Part shown: positions 19,136-29,297 of the stretch, piece by piece
Position numbering within the stretch: position 1 is the stretch's first letter
Layout of the letters: every line of letters starts with the position of its first letter
Assembly (NCBI GenBank): GCA_018195615.1
Contig: JAGTPG010000002.1
Location: 1,674,001 to 1,738,000, forward strand
Direction of reading: 5' to 3'
Source of the DNA: Streptomyces tuirus
GTDB lineage: Bacteria > Actinomycetota > Actinomycetes > Streptomycetales > Streptomycetaceae
Length of the DNA: 64,000 nucleotides
Made by a program: the position numbers and the translations under genes
Notes under the pieces: model-generated
Told to the model about the DNA's origin: nothing
The model's input: the letters and a program-made list of their open reading frames with translations, nothing else
Database searches by the model: none

Positions 19136-19177
19136 TGGTCCGAACCATTGACCTCACTGGTCTAGTCCTCCTACTGT
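19136..19177 (+). promoter_or_regulatory. Chitinase-type promoter with paired 12-bp repeats
   Basis: -35 TTGACC (19148-19153), 18-bp spacer, -10 TACTGT (19172-19177). Repeats TGGTCCGAACCA (19136-19147) and TGGTCTAGTCCT (19158-19169) start 22 bp apart, the second lying between -35 and -10. Such 12-bp direct repeats are the known chitin-induction/glucose-repression element of Streptomyces chi genes, and overlap the DasR motif. Confidence 0.82.
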
Positions 19178-19244
19178 TTCGCCACCGATTCACCGCGTTC
19201 ATGCCAATCGGCGCGCGTTCCCTCTCCCCTCGAGGAGACACCGC

Positions 19245-20511
<1,267 letters not shown>

Positions 20512-20521
20512 GCGTCCGGAC

Positions 20522-20564
20522 GAGCAGGGGCGGAGGGTCCGTGACGGGCCCTCCGCCCCTGCTC
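20522..20564. terminator. Strong bidirectional terminator after chiD
   Basis: Perfect 16-bp stem: GAGCAGGGGCGGAGGG at 20522-20537 pairs with 20549-20564, loop of 11. It lies between the convergent chitinase and TetR genes and reaches into the TetR stop codon. Confidence 0.85.
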
Positions 20565-21218
20565 ACCCGCCCTGCCGGGCGGCCTGCGGGGCCGGGTAGG
20601 CGGAGTCCAGTTCCTCGATCGCCCGCAGGGCGCCGCCGAGCCCCTTCACCAGCAGCTCGCACATGGTCTCGCGGGGCAGCTCGGGGCGGTCGATCCATTC
20701 GAGGGTGGCGCCCTCGACACCGCACACCCAGGCCAGCAGACCCATACGCGCCAGCGGGGTGATCTCGACGCGGCCGTACGCACCCTCGGCGATGGTGGCG
20801 ACGATGGCCTCGCGCACCCCGTCACGGATGGCGTGCACCTCGGTGTCGAAGCCGACACCGCCGCTGACGATCGTGCGGTACGCGGCCTGGTTGTGCTCGG
20901 CGTAGCGCAGATAGCTGTCGATGGTGCGCTGGACACGGTCGACCGGGGGCAGTTCGAGACCGCTCGCCGCCAGGGTGACCAGGTCGGCGACCGAGTCCTG
21001 GATGATGGCCAGGTAGTAGCCGCGCTTGGACTGGAAGTAGTAGTAGATCAGCCCTTGGCGACGTGCGCCTGCCGGGCGATGTCGTCCATCGACAGGGCGT
21101 CGTAGGACGTGTCGGCGAACAACCTCCGCCCGATGGCGATGAGTTCGGCACGGCGCGCCAGCGAGCGCTCGGTGCCGCGCGCTCTGGGGCGCGCGGCAGG
21201 TTGTGGGCTGATATTCAA
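20563..21218 (-). CDS. TetR-family regulator (frameshifted)
   Basis: About 218 residues. HTH: ELIAIGRRLFADTSYDALSM and DDIARQAHVAKG, then LIYYYFQSKRGYYLAIIQDS. The frame breaks in the CCC run at 21052-21054, exactly at the end of the recognition helix. The C-terminal ligand domain includes YAEHNQAAYRTIVSGGVGFD and ends YPAPQAARQGG. The start is uncertain: TTG at 21218 (L/M-NISPQPAARPRARG) fits best; TTG 21236 adds six residues. Ligand and targets unknown. Confidence 0.88.
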
Positions 21219-21316
21219 TTTCGACCCTGGTCTCAACGGGCGGGGCGGGACATCCGCAGTATGGCAGGTCGGAGAGCCGGGTCGTGGGTCAGGTCACAGT
21301 GCCCCGGAGAGCCGGG

Positions 21317-21456
21317 TCACAGCAGGCCGAGCTGGGTCACGAGCATCGCGACGACCACGACGAGGACCCAGCCCGCCACGTGTTCGGCGATCTTCGGGCC
21401 GTCGTCCTCGGGCCGCCGGTGCGGGCGCGGGCTGCGGTGACGGAGTGCGCGGTCAT
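21317..21456 (-). CDS. SCO1431-family small membrane protein (frameshifted)
   Basis: 46 residues when one base is restored in the GGG run at 21409-21411: MTAHSVTAARARTGGPEDDG, then PKIAEHVAGWVLVVVVAMLV and TQLGLL. One C-terminal membrane helix, short charged N-terminus. Matches my memory of the 'SCO1431 family membrane protein' by size, tail TQLGLL and location after the TetR gene. Function unknown. Confidence 0.72.
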
Positions 21457-21547
21457 GGGTTCTCGCTGCTTCGGTGGTGCGGACGGGTTTCCCCCGGCGT
21501 TCTGTCCACCTTGCCAGCCAAGGCGGCTTTTGCCGCCGAGACCTTGG

Positions 21548-22921
21548 TCACACGCGCACGCCCACGGCCGAGAGCGCCCCACGCTGGGCCGCGGTCGGAC
21601 GCGCCGGGAAGTACAGGTAGCAGACGCCGCCGGTGCCGGAGACGACCTTGCCGGAGGAGTTGTACCGCTTCGTCCGCAACCAGATGTTCTCCCACTCGCG
21701 CCGCCGGTAGACCCGCCGCACGTCCTCGTTGGTCTCCGAGGCGGGGTCGCCCGCGATCACGTCGCCGTCGGCGGTGAAGCCGATGACGGTCATCAGGTGC
21801 CCGGCGGTTCCGTACCCGGCGCCGGTCAGCTCCTCCTTGAGGAAGGACTGGGAGGTGATGGCCGGGATGCCCGCCGCGATCAGCGTCTCCAGGTCGGTGA
21901 GCGAGCCGAGGCGGGTGACGACTGCCTGGAGGTCCTTGTACGTGGCCGCGTAGGCGGCGTTGAACGGCCAGTTGCCGCAGCCGGCGTACTGGTAGTCGTA
22001 GGTGAACCGGGCGGCGTGGCACACCTGAGGATCGGCGTACGACGGATCGACCCAGGCCAGTTGCCCGGGGGTGAGCCGGCCGCCCCAGTACTCGATGATC
22101 ATCTGGGAGGACGTCGGACTGCACCAGGCCTCTCCCCGTTGTCGTACTCGGGGTATTGGCCCTTGTGGATCTCCTGCGAGTACCGGGGACGGCCAGTTCC
22201 CTGGCGAGGCGGGGCACGGACGCGGGGACGGTGAAGCGGTCGGGCACGTCGGAGCCCATCGCGCCGAGCCGCCACACGGTGGGCGTGGCCCTGGTGCCGG
22301 GCTTGCGGTAAAGGGTCAGGCGCAGTCGGCAGGAGGCCAGGCGCAGTCCGGTCGACGGGTCGTCGATCGCGAGTGTGTCCGTCCAGACGGTGCTCTTGCC
22401 ATCGTTCTGGTCGTCGACCGAGGTGCGCCGGATGTCCTGGTCGCCCGCCGCCCAGCGGCCCATCACGTACCAGGGGCTGCTGGTGCCGTCGGTGTAGGTG
22501 CTCTTGAGCTCGGCCTGGATCCAGGTGCCGGCCGGGGTGTGCGCGTTCCAGGAGACGATCGCCTCCGTCGCGGGCACGGCGAGCCGGTGGGCGGGGGACG
22601 TCCAGGTGCCGTACTCCCAGGAGGCGGTGGCGCCGGTGTGCGGATCCGTGTAGTCGGTGGTCCCGGCGGGCGTCGCGATCACCACGCCGGGGCGGGCACC
22701 CGCGACGGCGCGGGTGCCCCGGAGGGTGCCGCCGCTCCAGTCGCCGTACGAGGTCCAGGCCCGGTTGTCCACGGTTCGGCCCGGCAGCGTGTGGGCGGGG
22801 TCTGCGGTGTCGGTCGTCATGGGGCCTCGGGATCGGCGGCCGCCGGACCCGCGCTCGCCGTGACGGCGGCGACCGCGGCGGCCAGGACGTTTCTGCGGGA
22901 CGGCTGTTCGGCTCTGCGCAT
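21548..22921 (-). CDS. Secreted C39-like cysteine peptidase (three frameshifts)
   Basis: About 458 residues. The N-terminus MRRAEQPSRRNVLAAAVAAV resembles a Tat signal with an Ala-rich cleavage region. A beta-rich domain follows (NRAWTSYGDW to YRKPGTRATPTVWRLGA), then the peptidase: catalytic Cys in GEAWCSPTSSQMIIEYWG, His in TAGHLMTVIGFTADGD, Asp in VIAGDPASETNEDVRR. Breaks are at 22821-22824, 22185-22188 and 22134-22137, each one base in a G/C run of four. Likely an exported peptidase or related hydrolase. Divergent from the kinase gene at 23116. Confidence 0.87.
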
Positions 22922-23115
22922 GGCGAGGACCCCCGTGTGTCGGAGTCGGGCTGGGGCGGGGCAGGTCCGTGGCACGGTCGGGCATACACGTGTATGCGCC
23001 ACATGTGAGCACAGCCCGCCGGGTCCCGCCAGCACTTCGACCGCGCCACGCCCACCAATATTGGCGTCGACCACTGGCACGGACCAAGGGCACCGTCGTT
23101 AGAGTGCTGCGCGAG

Positions 23116-23769
23116 ATGAATGTGCCCTTCCGCTCCAGCCCGGAACCAGCCGTCCGCGACCTGGCCTCCCGGATCCGCGGACTTCCGCCGTCCTGCGGCC
23201 CGGTCCGTCTCGTCGGCGTCGACGGGCACGCCGGCTCCGGAAAGACCACGTTCGCCGGGCAGTTGGCGACAGCTCTGGACGGCGCGCCCGTGCTGCGTCT
23301 CGACGACATCGCCAGCCACGACGAACTGTTCGACTGGACCGTACGCCTGCTCGACCAGGTGATCGAACCGTTGCGCCACGGCCGGACCGCGCACTACGCC
23401 CCTACGACTGGCGAGCCCGCCGCTTCGGCCCACCGCGCCCCTGCCGCCCGCGCCGGTGATCCTCGTGGAGGGCGTCGGCGCGGGACGCCGGGCGCTGCGC
23501 CCCATCTGGCCCTGCTGCTGTGGATGGAACTGCCGTGCGAGGAGGCTTGGGTCCGGGGACGGTCGCGCGACGGGGAGGAGCAGCGGGAGTTCTGGAACGG
23601 ATGGATCCCGGCGGAGCGCCGGCATTTCGCCGACGATCCTTCGCGGCCCTTCGCCGATCTCCTGGTACGGCAGTGCGAAAAGGGATATGAGGTGCTCCCG
23701 GGGCCCGTTGGGACCGTTGGACCGGACCAGCCCCTCACGCAGGGTGACGGACCGCCCGCAGTGTGCTGA
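23116..23769 (+). CDS. Uridine-kinase-like P-loop protein (three compensating frameshifts)
   Basis: About 218 residues. Walker A VGVDGHAGSGKTTFAGQLA near 35, then RLDDIASHDELFDWTVRLLD. Three single-base losses in CCCC runs at 23399-23402, 23438-23441 and 23500-23503 garble the middle; repaired it reads HYAPYDWRARRFG, then PLPPAPVILVEGVGAGRRAL and HLALLLWMELPCEEAW. The three losses sum to one codon, so the frame stays open. The lid region RSRDGEEQREFWNGWIPAER fits a small-molecule kinase. Substrate unknown; cytosolic. Confidence 0.8.
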   Translation: MNVPFRSSPEPAVRDLASRIRGLPPSCGPVRLVGVDGHAGSGKTTFAGQLATALDGAPVLRLDDIASHDELFDWTVRLLDQVIEPLRHGRTAHYAPTTGEPAASAHRAPAARAGDPRGGRRRGTPGAAPHLALLLWMELPCEEAWVRGRSRDGEEQREFWNGWIPAERRHFADDPSRPFADLLVRQCEKGYEVLPGPVGTVGPDQPLTQGDGPPAVC

Positions 23770-23925
23770 ACTTGTGAAGGGCCTTGCGGAACAAGTTGCC
23801 CGAGTGCATCAACTCGGCTTGACCGGGGGGCCGTACAGGACTTACGTTCTCAATGTGCGGCCATCCGAGCCGCCCACAGACGCGAAGCCCCCGGTTGTTC
23901 CCCCGTGATCGGGGGCTTCGTTCTG
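23769..23925 (+). ncRNA. Candidate structured small RNA or 3' element
   Basis: After the kinase stop come three inverted repeats: AACTTGT (23769-23775) with ACAAGTT (23791-23797), CCGAGT with ACTCGG (23800-23817), and the terminator CGAAGCCCCCG (23883-23893) with CGGGGGCTTCG (23910-23920) followed by TTCTGTCTTC. It could be a free sRNA or the kinase 3' untranslated region. No reading frame fits. The rest of the gap to 24198 should hold the promoter of the AAA gene. Confidence 0.35.
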
Positions 23926-24198
23926 TCTTCCGCCGGTTTTCCGGCCGTCGCGCGCCGCGAAGCGCTCACCCTCGGTCACCGTTCGCCGCTGCGCCGCATC
24001 CGCTCCCACCTCGCCGGACGGGCCGTGCGGCACCCTACGGGGCGGCGGCCCCGCGGGTACGATGCCCTCGTTGCGACCTACGGACGGTTGCTTCGCGCAC
24101 CTTGCAACTCCGGTCCGTGGCACAGCGGTTCGAGCAGGACAGCCGACCGGGGGCGGCTCGTTGGCATTCCGACGGGGGCACGGTTTGTGGGGGACGTG

Positions 24199-26061
24199 AT
24201 GGACTTCGGCACGCAGGGCCCTCAGGCCCCGGCCGACCTCGCCTGGCTGCGAGGCGTGGACGCCTACACCATGGGCGCCTATCCGCAGGCGGAGGAGGAG
24301 TTCCGCGCCGCCGTCCGGATGGACGCCGGAATGGCCGACGGCTGGCTCGGGCTGCACGCGCTGCGCGTCGACACGACGACCGCGCTGCTCAGGATGTTCC
24401 GGCACCGAGACCGCTTCGGCGAGCAACGCTCCCGGTACCGCCGCACCCTCAACTCCTGGTACTGGCTGGGCTGGTGGGTACAGCCCGTGCTGGAGAGCCC
24501 CCGCGATCTGCTGCTCGCGCACGCCTCCCACTGGCTGGACGGCCGCCACGTCCCCGAGCTGGACCGGGCGCTCGCCGGGCTGCCGCCGGTGGACACCGAC
24601 GCCCAGGTCCGCTTCCTGCACGCCTGCCGCGCCTACCTGGTCAAGGACTGGGAGCAGCTGGTCCGCCACACCGACCCCCTCCTCGACGACCCGATGCTCG
24701 GCATCGAGGCGGGCCTGTTCGGCGGCATGGCACGGGTCCGCCTGGAGATGTTCGGACAGGCCGAACCGCTGCTGTCCGCGGCTCTGATGCGCTGCCGCAG
24801 CGAGCAGCCCCAGCGCAAGGAGCTGCGCTACTGGCTGGCCCGGGCGCACGAGGGCACCGGCCGCAGCGCCGCCGCCCTCCCCCTCTACCGGTCCGTGCAC
24901 CGCGTCGATCCCGCCTTCATGGACACCTCGGCCCGGCTCGCCGCGATCGCCGAGGGCGACGGGTACGACGAGGCCACCGACCTCGCGGCGATCACACTCA
25001 CCGGCGCCGGCCAGGACGCCGTGGACGGCGCGGACGGATTCGACCCGCTCTTCGGTACCGAGGGCCGCGACCTGAGACTCCCCGACGTCGAACCGCCCGG
25101 CTCCGCTCCCCTGCCGCCGGTGGCCGACCCCGCGGTGCGCGAGAAGGCGGGCCCGACGCCGTCCCTGCCCGCCGGGCCCACCGACCCCGCGTTACTCGAG
25201 GAGGCACTCGCCGAGCTCGAGCGCATGGTGGGACTGGAGCCGGTGAAACGCCAGGTCAAGGCGCTCTCGGCACAGTTGAACATGGCCCGGCTGCGGGCCG
25301 GGCAGGGCCTGCCGGTCCAGCCGCCGAAACGCCACTTCGTCTTCTCCGGCCCCTCCGGCACCGGCAAGACCACCGTCGCCCGCATCCTCGGCCGCGTGTT
25401 CTACGCCCTCGGCCTGCTCGGCGGCGACCATCTCGTGGAGGCCCAGCGGGCCGACCTCGTCGGCGAGTACCTCGGCCAGACGGCCGTGAAGGCGAACGAA
25501 CTGATCGACTCGGCCCTCGGTGGCGTGCTCTTCGTCGACGAGGCGTACTCGCTGTCCAACTCGGGCTACGGCAAGGGCGACGCGTACGGCGACGAGGCGC
25601 TGCAGGTGCTGCTGAAGCGGGCCGAGGACAACCGCGACCATCTCGTGGTGATCCTGGCCGGCTACCCGGAGGGCATGGACCGCCTGCTGGCGGCCAATCC
25701 GGGGCTCTCCTCCCGCTTCACCACCCGCGTGGACTTTCCCTCGTACCGTCCGCCGGAACTCACCGAGATCGGCAAGGTGCTCGCCGCGGAGAACGGGGAT
25801 CTGTGGGACGAGGAGGCCCTCGACGAGTTGCGGTCGATCGCCGGACACGTCGTGGAGCAGGGGTGGATCGACGAGCTGGGGAACGGGCGGTTCCTGCGGA
25901 CGCTGTACGAGAAGAGCTGTGCGTACCGGGATCTGCGGTTGTCGGTGTATCCCGGGGTGCTGGGCAGGGACGACCTGGCGACGTTGCGGCTGCCGGATCT
26001 GATGCAGGCGTATGGAGAGGTGCTGTCCGGGCGGGGGCCGCAGGATCCGTCGGCCATGTAG
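24199..26061 (+). CDS. AAA+ ATPase, EccA/CbbX-like, with TPR-type N-terminus
   Basis: 620 residues. The N-terminal half (1-300) is helical repeats (AYPQAEEEFRAAVRMDAGMA, then HEGTGRSAAALPLYRSVHRV) as in the TPR domain of type VII secretion ATPase EccA. The C-terminal AAA+ module: ELERMVGLEPVKRQVKALSA, Walker A FSGPSGTGKTTVAR, Walker B GVLFVDEAYSL, sensor/arginine finger region NPGLSSRFTTRVDFPSY. ATG at 24199 (a GTG one codon before is possible). No ESX substrate, EccC or membrane core gene is in the window, so it is an orphan here. Soluble hexamer expected. Confidence 0.88.
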   Translation: MDFGTQGPQAPADLAWLRGVDAYTMGAYPQAEEEFRAAVRMDAGMADGWLGLHALRVDTTTALLRMFRHRDRFGEQRSRYRRTLNSWYWLGWWVQPVLESPRDLLLAHASHWLDGRHVPELDRALAGLPPVDTDAQVRFLHACRAYLVKDWEQLVRHTDPLLDDPMLGIEAGLFGGMARVRLEMFGQAEPLLSAALMRCRSEQPQRKELRYWLARAHEGTGRSAAALPLYRSVHRVDPAFMDTSARLAAIAEGDGYDEATDLAAITLTGAGQDAVDGADGFDPLFGTEGRDLRLPDVEPPGSAPLPPVADPAVREKAGPTPSLPAGPTDPALLEEALAELERMVGLEPVKRQVKALSAQLNMARLRAGQGLPVQPPKRHFVFSGPSGTGKTTVARILGRVFYALGLLGGDHLVEAQRADLVGEYLGQTAVKANELIDSALGGVLFVDEAYSLSNSGYGKGDAYGDEALQVLLKRAEDNRDHLVVILAGYPEGMDRLLAANPGLSSRFTTRVDFPSYRPPELTEIGKVLAAENGDLWDEEALDELRSIAGHVVEQGWIDELGNGRFLRTLYEKSCAYRDLRLSVYPGVLGRDDLATLRLPDLMQAYGEVLSGRGPQDPSAM

Positions 26062-26184
26062 CTCCCCAGCTGCGGGCAATCGTGCCTCCCCAGTGCCTTG
26101 AGGGCCTGGGAGGTGCCCCCAGGGCGGCACGGGTGGGCGCGGCGGCACCCCGCTGCGCCGGGCGACGCACCCACCCGACCCTGG

Positions 26185-27261
26185 CTACGTCGCCAGCACC
26201 TCCTCGCCCGACCTCGGCTCGGTCAGCCGAACCTCTCGCACCTCCCGGTGCGCGGGATCCCGCACCTCCCCCACCAGCAGCTCCAGCACATCCTCCAGCG
26301 CGACCAGCCCGAGCACCTTCCCGGACCCGTCGGCCACCTGGGCCAGATGCGTGGCGGCCCGCCGCATCACCGTCAGCGCGTCGTCCAACGGCAGCTCGGA
26401 CCTGAGCGTCGTCATGGGCCGCCACAGCTGCTGCGGCACGGCCCGGTCCGAGTGCTCCAGGTCGAGTACGTCCTTGACGTGCAGGTAGCCCATGAACACA
26501 CCGTTGTCCGCGGCGACCGGGAAGCGGGAGTATCCGGTGCGGGCGGTGAGCTCGACGATGCGGCCGGGGGTGACCGACGGACTGACCGTCACCAGTGACT
26601 CGTGTTTCAGCAGGACGTCCGTCACCGGGCGGGAGCCCAGCTCCAGGGCGTCCTCCAGGCGTTCGGCCTCCTCGGGGTCGAGCAGGCCCGCCTGGCCGGC
26701 GTCCTCCACCAGCCGGTTGAGCTGCTCACTGGTGAAGACGGCCTCGACCTCGTCCTTGGGCTCGACGTGGAAGAGCCGCAGGATGCCCTGGGAGACCGCG
26801 CCGAGCGCGGCAGTGATCGGCTTGCAGAAACGGGCGAACCAGACAAGACCGGGGCTGAGCCACAGCGCGGCCTTCTCGGGGGCCGCCATCGCCAGGTTCT
26901 TCGGGAGCATCTCGCCGATGACGAGGTGGAAGAAGACCACCGCGGCGAGGGCGATGACGTAGGTCAACGGGTGGATCATGCCGTGCGGCAGGTGGATCCA
27001 CTCGAAGACCGGCTCCAGCAGGTGGGCCACGGTCGGTTCGGCGACGGCGCCGAGGGTGAGGGAGCAGATCGTGATGCCGAACTGGGCCGCCGCCATCATC
27101 TGCGGCAGCCGCTCCAGGCCGTAGAGGACCTGCCGGGCCCGGGCCGTGCCGAGGGGTTCGATCTGGCTGCGGCGTACGGAGACGAGCGCGAACTCGGCAC
27201 CGACGAAGAAGCCGTTGGCCAGCACCAGGAGCGCGGCGAAGGTCAGTTGGAGCACGCTCAT
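26185..27261 (-). CDS. CNNM/CorC (DUF21-CBS) membrane protein
   Basis: 358 residues. The N-terminal CNNM/DUF21 domain holds about three to four helices (LQLTFAALLVLANGFFVGAE; YVIALAAVVFFHLVIGEMLP), with the acidic helix-end motif GEMLPKNLAMAAPEKAALW. A CBS pair follows (about 205-330: RPVTDVLLKHESLVTVSPSV, GLVALEDVLELLVGEV). No C-terminal CorC_HlyC domain. Relatives move Mg2+ or confer cobalt/magnesium resistance; 'hemolysin' is a historic name. Its ATG overlaps the stop of the paralogue upstream (ATGA, 27258-27261). Confidence 0.92.
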   Translation of the reverse strand: MSVLQLTFAALLVLANGFFVGAEFALVSVRRSQIEPLGTARARQVLYGLERLPQMMAAAQFGITICSLTLGAVAEPTVAHLLEPVFEWIHLPHGMIHPLTYVIALAAVVFFHLVIGEMLPKNLAMAAPEKAALWLSPGLVWFARFCKPITAALGAVSQGILRLFHVEPKDEVEAVFTSEQLNRLVEDAGQAGLLDPEEAERLEDALELGSRPVTDVLLKHESLVTVSPSVTPGRIVELTARTGYSRFPVAADNGVFMGYLHVKDVLDLEHSDRAVPQQLWRPMTTLRSELPLDDALTVMRRAATHLAQVADGSGKVLGLVALEDVLELLVGEVRDPAHREVREVRLTEPRSGEEVLAT

Positions 27262-28589
27262 CGGGCGGCCTCCAGCACGGCGACCGGGGCCGTCCTGACG
27301 AGCCGCACCCGCTCCGCGCGGTAGTGGCCGACCTGGCGCACCGACAGCCGCCAGCCGGGCAGCTCCGCCTTGTCGCCGACGGCCGGGATACGGCCCAGCA
27401 GGTCGGCGATCAGCCCCGCGACCGTCTCGTACGGGCCCTCGGGCACCTCCAGGCCTATGCGCTGCAGGATGTCGACACGGCAGCTGCCGTCGACGTCCCA
27501 GGCGGGCCTGCCGTCCTCCGGCGGGGCGGGGGCCAGCTCGGGCAGGTCGTGCCCGTCGTGCTCGTCGCGGACCTCGCCGACGATCTCCTCGACGATGTCC
27601 TCCAGGGTGACGACACCGGCCGTGCCGCCGTACTCGTCGACGACGACCGCGATGGGCTGCTCACTGCGCAGGCGGGCGAGCAGCGGCCGGACGGGCAGGG
27701 TCTCGGGGACGAGCAGCGCCGGGCGGGCGATGCGGCCCACGGGGGTGCGCAGCCGGTCCTGCACGGGCACGGCCAGGGCGTCCTTGAGGTGGACCATGCC
27801 GACGACCTCGTCGATCCGCTCCCGGTAGACGGGGAAGCGGGACAGGCCGGTGGCGCGGGTCAGGTTGACCACGTCCTCGGCGGTGGCGGAGGACTGAAGG
27901 GCGCTGACCTTCACACGCGGCGTCATCACGTGCTGCGCGGTCAGTTCGCCCAGCGACAGGGTCCGCACGAAGAGGTCGGCCGTGTCCTGCTCCAGGGCGC
28001 CGGCCCGGGCCGAGTGGCGGGCCAGGGAGACGAGTTCGCCGGGGGTACGCGCGGAGGCCAGTTCCTCGGCGGGCTCGATGCCCAGGGCGCGCACGAGCCG
28101 GTTCGCGACGGCGTTGAGGCCGGCGATGACCGGGCGGAACAGCCGGGCGAAGACATGCTGCGGGCCCGCGACGAAACGCGCGACCTGCAGCGGCCTGGAC
28201 ACCGCCCAGTTCTTGGGCAGGAGCTCGCCGATCACCATCTGTACGGCGGAGGCCAGCAGCATGCCGACGACGACCGTGACCCCGGAGACGGCTCCCTCGG
28301 GGACGCCGATGGAGGTGAACGGGCCGTGCAGCAGCTCGGCGAGCGCCGGTTCGGCGAGCATGCCGACGACGAGGGAGGTGATGGTGATGCCGAGCTGGGT
28401 GCCGGAGAGCTGGAAGGAGAGTTCCTTGAGTGATTCGACGACGCGGTGGGCGCGCCGGTCGCCCTCGGCGGCGGCCTTCTCGGCTTCCGGCCGCTCGACC
28501 GTCACGAGGCCGAACTCGGCCGCCACGAAGAATCCGTTGGCGAGAATCAGCAGGAACGCGGCTGCCAGGAGCAGCAGGGGGATGGTCAT
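27258..28589 (-). CDS. CNNM/CorC-HlyC family membrane protein
   Basis: 443 residues, paralogue of the downstream gene. CNNM transmembrane domain at about 1-200 (LLLLAAAFLLILANGFFVAA; GELLPKNWAVSRPLQVARFV), CBS pair at about 215-340 (TAQHVMTPRVKVSALQ, GTAGVVTLEDIVEEIVGEV), C-terminal CorC_HlyC domain at about 355-435 (WDVDGSCRVDILQRIGLEVP). Divalent-cation transport or tolerance is the family role. The two genes are translationally coupled and may form a heteromer, the long form with and the short form without the C-terminal domain. Confidence 0.93.
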   Translation of the reverse strand: MTIPLLLLAAAFLLILANGFFVAAEFGLVTVERPEAEKAAAEGDRRAHRVVESLKELSFQLSGTQLGITITSLVVGMLAEPALAELLHGPFTSIGVPEGAVSGVTVVVGMLLASAVQMVIGELLPKNWAVSRPLQVARFVAGPQHVFARLFRPVIAGLNAVANRLVRALGIEPAEELASARTPGELVSLARHSARAGALEQDTADLFVRTLSLGELTAQHVMTPRVKVSALQSSATAEDVVNLTRATGLSRFPVYRERIDEVVGMVHLKDALAVPVQDRLRTPVGRIARPALLVPETLPVRPLLARLRSEQPIAVVVDEYGGTAGVVTLEDIVEEIVGEVRDEHDGHDLPELAPAPPEDGRPAWDVDGSCRVDILQRIGLEVPEGPYETVAGLIADLLGRIPAVGDKAELPGWRLSVRQVGHYRAERVRLVRTAPVAVLEAAR

Positions 28590-28736
28590 GATGCCGCCGC
28601 CTCCGCACGGTCGCGGACACGGTCCGCGCTATGTCGGCAGGGGGCGGCGCAGGTACTACAGGACGATCCGTCCATCGCCGGAGAGGGTCACTCCTCGATC
28701 AGCAGGAGCCCCTGGCACACCGGGCAGGGCGACAGG

Positions 28737-28766
28737 GGCGGAGGCGCATCCGTTCGCGCCTCCGCC
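28737..28766. terminator. Hairpin downstream of the his/rib cluster
   Basis: Arms GGCGGAGGCGC (28737-28747) and GCGCCTCCGCC (28756-28766), perfect 11-bp stem and 8-base loop, no T-run. It lies in the 238-bp gap after the PH-domain gene, probably terminating the cluster. Nothing else was identified in 28590-28827. Confidence 0.6.
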
Positions 28767-28827
28767 AACAGATTAATCAAGACATGGCCCGATGCGGCAG
28801 GGTGACCACCCTGAGGATCTCCCCCAG

Positions 28828-29283
28828 TCAGCCCTGAGGCCGCTGGGGGTCCGGCACGGAACGGGCCTCGGCGAGCGCCCGCAGGGCACGGGCGTCGGCG
28901 ATCGCGCGCTGCTTGGCGATGCCCGGCTGGATGCCCAGAGCGGGCAGGCTGGTGCCGTCGCTGAGGTTGAGGAACACCCAGGGATCTCCGGGCCGCAGGG
29001 TCACCTGGAGGATCTCGGCCCATGCCAGCCGGCGCTTGTTCGTGAGATTGACGACAGTGACGCCGTCCTCGTCGGCGACGACCTTGGGGCGGGCCAGCAG
29101 GAGCAGTACGGCGTCCAGCAGGAGTGCCGTGAAGACGAAGCTGACGCGCTCACCCGGGCTGAGCTGCTTCAGCAGCATCGCGACGGCTGTGATCACCAGG
29201 AAGATCGCGACAGCGGCGGTGAGCAGCACCGCGCGGGTGCTGCCCGGCCGGAAAGTGACGGGCAGGGTGGGCAGATCGGACAT
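28828..29283 (-). CDS. PH-domain membrane protein
   Basis: 151 residues. Two N-terminal helices (AVLLTAAVAIFLVITAVAML; VSFVFTALLLDAVLLLLARP), then a bacterial PH-like domain: VVADEDGVTVVNLTNKRRLA, WAEILQVTLRPGDPWVFLNL. A C-terminal helix (QRAIADARALRALAEARS) closes it. It lies 14 bp after hisG on the same strand, so is probably the last gene of the rib-his transcript. Function unknown; the family is common beside hisG in Streptomyces as I remember it. Confidence 0.85.
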   Translation of the reverse strand: MSDLPTLPVTFRPGSTRAVLLTAAVAIFLVITAVAMLLKQLSPGERVSFVFTALLLDAVLLLLARPKVVADEDGVTVVNLTNKRRLAWAEILQVTLRPGDPWVFLNLSDGTSLPALGIQPGIAKQRAIADARALRALAEARSVPDPQRPQG

Positions 29284-29297
29284 CGGTGCGTCGCCCC

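Noticed and set aside
28688..28780. Thirty-codon frame with CPVCQG on the minus strand after the PH gene
   Set aside because: No ATG or GTG start, no ribosome site, and it runs through the hairpin at 28737-28766.
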